DNA of 14,354 bases from an uncultured Prevotella sp. (GTDB lineage Bacteria; Bacteroidota; Bacteroidia; Bacteroidales; Bacteroidaceae), in assembly GCA_900772835.1 (NCBI GenBank), contig CAAGSA010000054.1, positions 1-14,354 on the forward strand, in the 5' to 3' direction. Shown here piece after piece: positions 1 to 6,453 of this stretch; position 1 is the first letter of the stretch, and each line of letters opens with the position of its first letter. Both the position numbers and the translations under genes were made by a program. Below the pieces are notes generated by a model. It was not told the DNA's origin. It worked only from the letters and a program-made list of their open reading frames with translations, and ran no database searches.

Positions 1-1
1 C

Positions 2-1003
2 AGGTTCGAGACGGAGAAACTCGTGCCCATGATTTCAAGTCCACTCGCAATGATGGCGGTGTTCTACACGATGTATCTCCACATTACACCGCGCTACTTT
101 TTCGCACAGGACAGGCGCAGGTTCTGGATACTTACAGTGACACTGGTTGTGACGGTGGGTGTGCTGCTACATCTGTGGATGAACTTCGCCCACGGACTGT
201 TCCCCAAAACTGCAGAAATGATGCACCACATACCGCCGGAGCACCATATCCGCATGGACGTGTGGATGATTCTGCGCAACATATCCAGCATGGCGGTAGC
301 GGCTGCCATAGCAACGATGTCTATAATAACAATGCGCTGGCAGGAAGCCGAAACGGCACGACAGGAGGCAGAGCTGGCACGGCAGAAAGCCGAAACCGCA
401 CGTGCCGACGCCGAGCTGAAGAATCTACGCAACCAGATAAACCCACACTTCCTGCTGAACACGCTAAACAACATCTACGCACTGACGGCATTCGACCCCA
501 CAAGGGCACAGGAGGCAATCATGCAGCTGAGCGGAATGCTGCGCCACATACTCTACGACAACCAGCAGGACTATGTGCCGCTCAACAACGAAGTGAAGTT
601 CATACTAAGCTACGTGAACCTGATGAAGATGCGGCTGACGAAGAGCTGCGACGTGAAGGTGGACGTGGACGTGGCGGAGCAGAACAACATAAAGGTGGCA
701 CCGCTGATATTCATCTCGTTAATCGAGAACGCCTTCAAACACGGCATTGCCGCCGAAGGCAAGAGCTTCATACATATCAATATAAAGGCAGACAACGAAA
801 AGATTGCCTGCTGCATTGAGAACTCCAATCACCCCAAGAAACAGACAGACCGCAGCGGACACGGCATCGGACTGGAACAAGTGGGCAGAAGGCTGGAACT
901 GGCCTATCCCGGCAAATACCTGTGGGAGAAGGGAGTGAAAGAAAACGAAAGTATTTACTATTCTAAAATTATTATTTATGACACTGAACTGCGTGATTAT
1001 TGA
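2..1003 (+). CDS. LytS-type sensor histidine kinase, 5' partial
   Basis: Membrane sensor kinase of the His_kinase (PF06580) type, which phosphorylates a LytTR response regulator. The frame is open to the window edge, so the true start lies upstream; the GTG at 23 is only the first start-like codon. Counting from that Val: hydrophobic segments at about 7-27, 34-57 and 87-106, then an Ala/Glu/Arg heptad coiled coil (107-136), the H-box with phosphoacceptor His142 in NPHFLLN, the N-box ENAFKHG (235-241) and a glycine-rich ATP lid GHGIGL (279-284). No periplasmic sensor domain is visible in the part present. It overlaps the regulator gene downstream by 26 bases, so the two are surely co-transcribed and probably translationally coupled. 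The ligand is unknown. Family assignment is firm; the physiological signal cannot be inferred. Confidence 0.93.
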   Translation, partial: RFETEKLVPMISSPLAMMAVFYTMYLHITPRYFFAQDRRRFWILTVTLVVTVGVLLHLWMNFAHGLFPKTAEMMHHIPPEHHIRMDVWMILRNISSMAVAAAIATMSIITMRWQEAETARQEAELARQKAETARADAELKNLRNQINPHFLLNTLNNIYALTAFDPTRAQEAIMQLSGMLRHILYDNQQDYVPLNNEVKFILSYVNLMKMRLTKSCDVKVDVDVAEQNNIKVAPLIFISLIENAFKHGIAAEGKSFIHINIKADNEKIACCIENSNHPKKQTDRSGHGIGLEQVGRRLELAYPGKYLWEKGVKENESIYYSKIIIYDTELRDY

Positions 1004-1691
1004 CGATGAGCCTCTGGCTGCCGAACTCCTGGCAAGCTACGCCGCAAAAGTGCCGTTCCTTGAGCTGCAGGGAACATACAACAGTGCCGCAGAGGCGATA
1101 AAGACCATACGTGAAAGGAAAATAGACCTCTTGTTCCTCGACATACAGATGCCGGAACTGAGCGGACTGGAATTCGCACGCATCATAGGAGGCGACACGC
1201 GCATCGTGTTCACCACGGCTTTCAACCAGTATGCCATCGAGGGATACAAGGTGGACGCTCTCGACTATCTGCTCAAGCCCATCAGCTTCGAGAGATTCCT
1301 GGAGGTGGCACAAAAGGCTCTCGCCTATTTCGAAAACCAGAACAAGCAGCGCGCCATGAAGCAGGACCGCTTCATCTTCATAAAAAGTGAATACAAGCTG
1401 CAGAAAATAAGTCTGGACGACATCCTATACGTGGAGGGCGTGAAAGACTACGTGAAGTTCTACATAAAAGGAAACACCAAAGGCATAATGTCGTTGATGA
1501 ACATGAAAAAGGTTGAGGAGTTTCTGCCATCGCCCGAATTCATGCGCATCCACCGCTCATATATCGTACACATGAGCGAAGTGCAGCTCATCGACCGCTT
1601 CCGCGTGGTGATGGGCGAACAGTATCTGCCCGTTTCCGACAGCTACAAGGACTCTGTGCAGAAGTTCATCGACGACCACACGCTTGTATAG
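978..1691 (+). CDS. LytTR-family response regulator
   Basis: DNA-binding response regulator of 237 residues, partner of the kinase just upstream. The receiver domain (1-115) has the acidic pair Asp9-Asp10, phosphoacceptor Asp55 in FLDIQMP, Thr79/Thr80 and Lys100 before Pro101, all the expected catalytic positions. The LytTR DNA-binding domain (about 130-235) shows the ILYVEGVKDYVKF and FMRIHRSYIVH blocks and ends with LPVSDSYKDSV. The ATG at 978 sits inside the end of the kinase gene and gives the usual short N-terminus before the IIDDEP motif, so the start is well supported. LytTR regulators bind direct repeats near target promoters; no target can be named from this window. The gene is followed by a convergent hairpin. 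Confidence 0.96.
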   Translation: MTLNCVIIDDEPLAAELLASYAAKVPFLELQGTYNSAAEAIKTIRERKIDLLFLDIQMPELSGLEFARIIGGDTRIVFTTAFNQYAIEGYKVDALDYLLKPISFERFLEVAQKALAYFENQNKQRAMKQDRFIFIKSEYKLQKISLDDILYVEGVKDYVKFYIKGNTKGIMSLMNMKKVEEFLPSPEFMRIHRSYIVHMSEVQLIDRFRVVMGEQYLPVSDSYKDSVQKFIDDHTLV

Positions 1692-1760
1692 CAAGCGAAA
1701 ACAAGAACTAAGAAAGCAGAAACGCTGCTAAATAGGGAAATTATTAAAAGAGGGAAAGAG

Positions 1761-1805
1761 TCAAGGGTTTGGAGTCAGGAGGTTTTCTTGATTCCAACCC
1801 CTTGA
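1761..1805. terminator. Hairpin between convergent genes, probable terminator
   Basis: A 17-base arm (1761-1777) pairs with 1789-1805 across an 11-base loop, with two imperfect positions. It lies between the 3' ends of the response regulator (+) and the helicase (-). Read on the minus strand the stem is followed by a pyrimidine-rich run ending in TTTT, so it fits best as the terminator of the helicase transcript. On the plus strand no clear T-tract follows, so service to both genes is an inference. Confidence 0.55.
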
Positions 1806-1810
1806 ATGCT

Positions 1811-3136
1811 TTATCTGACAGCCTCTACAACTGTCTTCACGCCCTTTATCTTCTCGCCGGCGGCAAGGCGCAACACTGTCTTGAGCTTGCCGCGCTGCAC
1901 GGCGGCATAGCAGAAACGGTCGGTTACGTCAATCCTGCCAATCTCACCGCCCTGCAAACCACACTTCTTGCACAGGAAACCGAGCACGTCGCTCTTGGAA
2001 ATCTTGTCTTTCTTTCCCTTTCCTATATAGATAGTGGACATGCGCGGCAGAGCCACTGGCGGCAGGTCTGCCGGAATCTCGTAAACGGGCATATCCTGAT
2101 TGGCATATTCGGGCAAGTGCTCCTGCGGACCAAGCAGCACGAAGGTGCGCCCCTCTGCATCCCATCGCGCCGTACGACCCACACGGTGGGTATATTCAGC
2201 CTCGCCCTGCGGCAGATGGTAGTGGATGATGTTGTCCACGTCGGGGATGTCGAGTCCGCGCGAAGCGAGGTCAGTGGAAACGAGCACCGACGACGAACCG
2301 TTGCTGAACTTATACAGGTTGTCCTCGCGCTGGCGTTGGTCCATTCCACCGTGGTAGGCACTGCACACGAACCCATGCTCCTGCAGGAAAGCGACGGTGC
2401 GCTCCACGCTGTCGCGATAGTTCAGGAACACGATGCTGCTCTTCTCGCCGAAGCTCTGCAACAGACGCGCAAGAGCATCAAGTTTGTCTTTCTGTTCCGA
2501 ACGCACCACAAAGCTCTTTATTCTCTCCTCCACCGATATTCCGGAATCGGGAGCTGTGAAATCGATGCGCTGCGTATGCTGCATATTCACGAACTGCGGA
2601 ATCTCGTCGCTGTCGGTAGCCGAAAGCAGTATGCGGCGGCGAACGCTCGGCAGCGCCCCCAACACCTTCTGCATCTCTTCGGCAAAACCCATCTCCAGAC
2701 ATTTGTCAAACTCGTCGATCACGAGCAGGCGCACTCCCTTGGGATTGATGTTCTGCTTAGCCACGTGGTCGTTCATTCTACCCGGCGTGGCAAACACAAT
2801 CTGCGGCTTCACCTTCATTATCTCGCGGTGCTCCTCCATTGCGGGGCGACCGCCGTAGAGGGCAAGCCCACGCAGGGGCACTCCCATAGACTTGAGCACT
2901 TCTGCCGACTGCTTGGCGAGTTCACGGCTCGGCACAAGCACAACCATCTGCACTACATCAAGCACAGGATTGAGCTGAAACACAGCAGGGAGAAGATAGG
3001 CAAGGGTCTTGCCGCTTCCCGTCGGCGAAAGGATTGTTATGTCGCCGTCGGATGTGGAAACAGCACGAGCTACGCTGAGCTGCATGTCATTCAATTTTTC
3101 TATATGCAGTTTCTGTAAGATATTGTCAATGTTCAC
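1811..3136 (-). CDS. DEAD-box-type ATP-dependent RNA helicase with DbpA-like RNA-binding domain
   Basis: RNA helicase of 441 residues, probably acting on rRNA or ribosome assembly. Motifs in order: Gln19 of the Q motif, Walker A SPTGSGKT (37-44), PSRELA (69-74), TPGR (117-120), motif II as DEFD (141-144), SAT (172-174), STDLASRGLDIPD (287-299) and HRVGRTAR (317-324). A C-terminal domain at about 367-440 (starting STIYIGKGKKDKI) resembles the DbpA/CsdA RNA-binding domain, which in DbpA recognises 23S rRNA hairpin 92. Motif II reads DEFD instead of DEAD and motif VI ends TAR instead of TGR. The start is GTG at 3136; no ATG lies between it and the upstream in-frame stop. It follows dnaB by 79 bases on the same strand and may be partly co-transcribed. 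The exact substrate is inferred from family only. Confidence 0.93.
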   Translation of the reverse strand: MNIDNILQKLHIEKLNDMQLSVARAVSTSDGDITILSPTGSGKTLAYLLPAVFQLNPVLDVVQMVVLVPSRELAKQSAEVLKSMGVPLRGLALYGGRPAMEEHREIMKVKPQIVFATPGRMNDHVAKQNINPKGVRLLVIDEFDKCLEMGFAEEMQKVLGALPSVRRRILLSATDSDEIPQFVNMQHTQRIDFTAPDSGISVEERIKSFVVRSEQKDKLDALARLLQSFGEKSSIVFLNYRDSVERTVAFLQEHGFVCSAYHGGMDQRQREDNLYKFSNGSSSVLVSTDLASRGLDIPDVDNIIHYHLPQGEAEYTHRVGRTARWDAEGRTFVLLGPQEHLPEYANQDMPVYEIPADLPPVALPRMSTIYIGKGKKDKISKSDVLGFLCKKCGLQGGEIGRIDVTDRFCYAAVQRGKLKTVLRLAAGEKIKGVKTVVEAVR

Positions 3137-3215
3137 TTTGGTTTTGTCTTTTAAATGTTTTATATAAGTAATATTCTATCAAGCAGCACTCATTATGCGA
3201 ATTGGATCCGTTCTA

Positions 3216-4727
3216 TCAGAAAGGGGCACCTCCTAGTGGTGGCGGCGGCATAGAGGGATCCATGAATGGCGGCGGCACATCGTCGCCCCCGTTCAGCCGA
3301 CTTCCGATAATCTCTCCTCCCATCTCTTCGTTGGAGAAGCGATTGGCGTCGGGATTCTGGAATCTCGTGAAGGATCCCTTGAAGGTGAGCAGCACATCGC
3401 CCGTGCTTCCCTTACGGTGCTTGGCAATGATAATCTGCGCCATACCGCGAAGGTCGCGTCCGTGGTCATCGGTTAGAATATGGTAGTATTCTGGACGATG
3501 AACGAAGAGCACCATATCGGCATCCTGCTCAATGGCTCCCGATTCACGGAGGTCGCTGAGTTGGGGGCGCTTTCCTTCAAGACCCTCGCGGTTCTCCACG
3601 GTTCGGTTCAGCTGCGAAAGTGCCAGCACGGGGATGTTCAGTTCCTTGGCAAGTCCCTTGAGCGAGCGGCTGATGGTAGAGACCTCCTCCTGGCGGCTGC
3701 CGAATTTTGCACCGTTGGCATTCATCAGCTGCAGATAGTCGATCATTATCATCTTCACTCCCTTCTCGCGAACGAGGCGCCGCGCCTTGGTACGCAGTTC
3801 GAAGATTGACATTCCCGCCGTGTCGTCCACGTATAAAGGTGCAGCCTGTAGTCTGCCGATGTTTGCGTCGAGCCGCTTCCATTCCTCATCGTCGAGCTGT
3901 CCGTTCAGGATTTTCTTTCCTTCAATCTCGCACACGTTTGAGATAAGACGGTTAACGAGCTGCACATTGTTCATCTCAAGCGAGAAAAAAGCCACGGGTG
4001 TATTGTAGTCTACGGCGATGTTCTTGGCAAGCGACAGTGCGAATGCCGTCTTTCCCATCGCCGGTCGCCCGGCAAGAATTATCAGGTCGGACGACTGCCA
4101 TCCTGCCGTCATATCGTCGAGCTTGTTGTAGCCGGTGGGGATTCCCGTCAGTTCTCCCTTGTTTGCAGCCGCCTTCTGCAGAATCTGTATCGCTTCCTTC
4201 ACCACCGGTGCCACCTGCGTGTAGTCCTGTCTGAGGTTTTTCTGCGACAGTTCGAAGAGGCTCGACTCCGTTTCCTGCATCAGCTCGTCCACGTCTACCG
4301 TCTCATCGAACGCCTTTGTCTCCACCACGCTTGCGAACGAGATGAGTTGGCGCGCCATATACTTCTGCTGCAAGATATGGGCGTGGTATTCGATGTGAGC
4401 GGAGGAGGCAACGTGCGAACTCAGTTCGATGATGTATCCTTTTCCACCGCATTCCTCGAGTGTACCTTCCTTCCTCAGTTCGTCAATCACGGTCAGGATA
4501 TCCACCGGGCGCTCGTCGATGTTCAGTTTCTGTACCGCCTTGTAGATTTTCTGGTGGCGCGGTTCGTAGAACGTTTCGGGATGAAGCAGCTCGCCAACGA
4601 TGGTGAACGCATCCTTGTCTATCATCAGAGCTCCGAGCACAATTCTCTCTATATCAAGTTCCTGCGGCTGTAGATGCCCGTAGCTGCTGTCGATAGGTCT
4701 CTTATCTGTTTTCCTTGTATCTGCCAT
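3216..4727 (-). CDS. dnaB: Replicative DNA helicase DnaB
   Basis: Hexameric 5'-3' helicase that unwinds DNA at the replication fork and contacts primase. 503 residues from the ATG at 4727. The N-terminal DnaB domain spans about 19-120 (PQELDIERIVLGALM); the RecA-like C-terminal domain begins near 190. Walker A is GRPAMGKT (220-227), Walker B is MIMIDYLQLM (Asp330), followed by LSQLNR (370-375) and the arginine-finger block SDLRESGAIEQDADMV (391-406). No intein interrupts the gene. The last 25 residues are a Gly/Pro-rich tail ending PPPPLGGAPF. The start at 4727 is preferred to a TTG 42 bases upstream because that TTG precedes the likely transcription start. A strong Bacteroidetes-type promoter lies just upstream, leaving a leader of only about a dozen bases. 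Confidence 0.97.
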   Translation of the reverse strand: MADTRKTDKRPIDSSYGHLQPQELDIERIVLGALMIDKDAFTIVGELLHPETFYEPRHQKIYKAVQKLNIDERPVDILTVIDELRKEGTLEECGGKGYIIELSSHVASSAHIEYHAHILQQKYMARQLISFASVVETKAFDETVDVDELMQETESSLFELSQKNLRQDYTQVAPVVKEAIQILQKAAANKGELTGIPTGYNKLDDMTAGWQSSDLIILAGRPAMGKTAFALSLAKNIAVDYNTPVAFFSLEMNNVQLVNRLISNVCEIEGKKILNGQLDDEEWKRLDANIGRLQAAPLYVDDTAGMSIFELRTKARRLVREKGVKMIMIDYLQLMNANGAKFGSRQEEVSTISRSLKGLAKELNIPVLALSQLNRTVENREGLEGKRPQLSDLRESGAIEQDADMVLFVHRPEYYHILTDDHGRDLRGMAQIIIAKHRKGSTGDVLLTFKGSFTRFQNPDANRFSNEEMGGEIIGSRLNGGDDVPPPFMDPSMPPPPLGGAPF

Positions 4728-4744
4728 TGTCTTTTTCTTTAGTG

Positions 4745-4775
4745 CAAAGGTAATGCAAACCGTATACAATACAAA
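4745..4775 (-). promoter_or_regulatory. dnaB promoter, Bacteroidetes sigma-ABfr type
   Basis: On the minus strand, TTTG (4772-4775) is followed after exactly 19 bases by TACCTTTG (4745-4752), matching the Bacteroides -33 TTTG and -7 TAnnTTTG consensus. The implied transcript start lies about a dozen bases before the dnaB ATG. The spacing and both boxes are seen directly; activity is inferred. Confidence 0.8.
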
Positions 4776-4879
4776 ATTTGAGAAGATAAGAATTGCAAAA
4801 TTCGGTTTTTATTCACTATGCTGAGATGCAGCTTATTCTGTAAAGAGGCAGTACAAAGCAGATTCAAAGCCACAATAGT

Positions 4880-4910
4880 TTTGCAGGGATAAAAAAAGAA
4901 TGTACCTTTG
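4880..4910 (+). promoter_or_regulatory. ispE promoter, Bacteroidetes sigma-ABfr type
   Basis: TTTG (4880-4883), a 19-base spacer, then TACCTTTG (4903-4910), the same -7 octamer and spacing as the divergent dnaB promoter. An ATG at 4900 overlaps the -7 box, so it cannot be the translation start. This supports the ATG at 4939 and a leader of roughly 25 bases. AAGG lies just before that ATG. Confidence 0.82.
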
Positions 4911-4938
4911 CATTATATATAATATAAACACAAGGATA

Positions 4939-6273
4939 ATGTATACGACAACACCCTGCGCCAAAATAAACCTCGGACTGAACATAACGGAAAAACGTAC
5001 CGACGGTTACCACAATCTGGAGACGGTATTCTACCCGGTTCCCGTGTTTGACAAGATAATGATTACCCCAAACGGCACACCGCCATGCACCTGCACACTC
5101 AGCATCGAAGGAACACCTGTCGACGGCGACACGCAAAACAATCTCGTGGCGAAAGCATACAGAAAGCTTTGCGAGCGCAAACCACTGCCCGGAGTGGATA
5201 TCCGGCTGAACAAGAATATACCAATGCAAGCAGGCATGGGCGGAGGATCGGCCGACTGTGCATTCACGCTGGTCGCACTGAACAGAATGTTCCATATGGG
5301 CATCAGCGAAGCGGAACTTCAACGGATGGCAGCATCGTTAGGTGCCGACTGTGCATTTTTCGTGAAGAGCCAGCCCTGCTTCGCCACAGGAATAGGCGAC
5401 ATAATGCAAAGCGTAAACCTAAACCTCGACAGCTACTGGATGCTTATGGTCAAGCCGCCAGTGAGCGTAAGCACAAAGGAAGCATTCTCCGGGATAACAC
5501 CACGAAAGCCACAACGCCAATGCCGGGACATCGTGGAGAACGAACCGGTAGAAAAATGGAAAGAACTGCTCGTAAATGATTTCGAGGAAAGCATATTCGC
5601 GATCCATCCCGAACTCGCTGCCATCAAGCAGCATATATACAATCTGGGAGCCGAATATGCAGCAATGAGCGGAAGCGGAAGTGCGCTATTCGGTTTATTC
5701 AGTCACAAACCAGAAATCCCTGATACTGAAACATTTAAGACCAACAAATGCAGAATAGAATTATTCAGTATGGCAGGAATACGCGAGATGTTTCCGATAG
5801 TAAACGAAGAGGGCGAGACAATAGGATGCACCACTCGGGCCTATGCCCACTGCGGAGCCAAGCCACTGCACCCTGTGGTGCATCTGCACGTGTTTAACGA
5901 ACGCGGAGAACTATACCTGCAGAAACGACCCGAATGGAAGGACATACAGCCGGGAAAATGGGACACGGCCGTAGGAGGGCACATCGATATGGACGAGACC
6001 GTGGAAGAAGCATTGCTGCGCGAAACGCGCGAGGAACTGGGCATAAGCGGATTCTGCCCGGAGGCGTTGGGCAACTATGTATTCGAGAGCAAGGTAGAAA
6101 AAGAACTCGTGAATGTGTTCCGCACATACTTCAACGCTCCACTCCACCCATCGAAGACAGAACTCGACGGCGGCAGATTTTTCTCGCCCGAAGAGATTGC
6201 ACAGCGGATGGGAAAGGGATTCTTCACGCCAAACTTCGAGAATGAATACACAAAAGTGCTGCAAAGGCTATGA
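4939..6273 (+). CDS. ispE: IspE (CDP-ME kinase) fused to a NUDIX hydrolase domain
   Basis: Single 444-residue frame with two enzymes. Residues 1 to about 270 are 4-diphosphocytidyl-2-C-methyl-D-erythritol kinase of the MEP isoprenoid pathway, a GHMP kinase: AKINLGL with Lys9, the ATP loop PMQAGMGGGSAD (95-106), catalytic Asp137 in GADCAFF and SGSGSALFG (244-252). IspE alone is usually 270-290 residues. From Met278 (ATG at 5770) a complete NUDIX domain follows. Its Nudix box runs from Gly347 through Glu353 to REtrEELGI (361-369). The block TTRAYAH (298-304) and LHPVVHLHVF precede it, as in the YfcD-like NUDIX proteins that are normally separate in Bacteroidales. The active-site Cys of type 1 IPP isomerase (SVCGHP context) is Gly346 here, so isomerase activity is doubtful. 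The frame is continuous with no stop at the junction. Whether the fusion is real or a lost stop/sequencing error needs other genomes. Confidence 0.92.
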   Translation: MYTTTPCAKINLGLNITEKRTDGYHNLETVFYPVPVFDKIMITPNGTPPCTCTLSIEGTPVDGDTQNNLVAKAYRKLCERKPLPGVDIRLNKNIPMQAGMGGGSADCAFTLVALNRMFHMGISEAELQRMAASLGADCAFFVKSQPCFATGIGDIMQSVNLNLDSYWMLMVKPPVSVSTKEAFSGITPRKPQRQCRDIVENEPVEKWKELLVNDFEESIFAIHPELAAIKQHIYNLGAEYAAMSGSGSALFGLFSHKPEIPDTETFKTNKCRIELFSMAGIREMFPIVNEEGETIGCTTRAYAHCGAKPLHPVVHLHVFNERGELYLQKRPEWKDIQPGKWDTAVGGHIDMDETVEEALLRETREELGISGFCPEALGNYVFESKVEKELVNVFRTYFNAPLHPSKTELDGGRFFSPEEIAQRMGKGFFTPNFENEYTKVLQRL

Positions 6274-6393
6274 CACCGCCTGCAGCTCACTGCCTAACAC
6301 GCAAAAAGAGGTAAAAACACCAGATTCAGACATTCGGGGCCGGAATAAGGCAATATTTAGCGGACAAATAGCACCGGAATAAAAAAAATTACT

Positions 6394-6401
6394 TATTTTT
6401 G
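6394..6401 (+). promoter_or_regulatory. lysS promoter -7 box
   Basis: TATTTTTG at 6394-6401 matches TAnnTTTG and lies 52 bases before the lysS ATG, in the 180-base gap after the ispE fusion gene. No good TTTG -33 box is found 19-21 bases upstream (the stretch there is A-rich), so only the -7 element is claimed. Confidence 0.5.
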
Positions 6402-6453
6402 CACTGAAATTCATAATATTAGAATAGGAAACAACAAAACAGAATACACTAAG

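Noticed and set aside
175..819. 214-codon frame inside the kinase gene
   Set aside because: Composition is dominated by Arg, His and Gly with no family resemblance; the overlapping kinase frame holds the H-, N- and G-boxes.
1769..3118. Long plus-strand open frame (449 codons) antisense to the helicase gene
   Set aside because: The minus-strand frame has every helicase motif in order, while this one reads as low-information His/Leu/Ala sequence with no recognisable domain. It is a codon-bias shadow.
4728..4769. Upstream TTG start for dnaB adding 14 residues
   Set aside because: The extra codons overlap the promoter -7 box and the likely transcript start; ATG at 4727 gives the usual N-terminus.
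4900..4938. ATG at 4900 as start of the ispE fusion gene
   Set aside because: It overlaps the -7 box TACCTTTG, so it would not be within the mRNA; ATG at 4939 precedes AKINLGL at the normal distance.
5770..6273. NUDIX domain as a type 1 isopentenyl-diphosphate isomerase
   Set aside because: The catalytic Cys expected in the SVCGHP position is Gly here (AVGGHI), and the domain reads as a YfcD-like NUDIX hydrolase.
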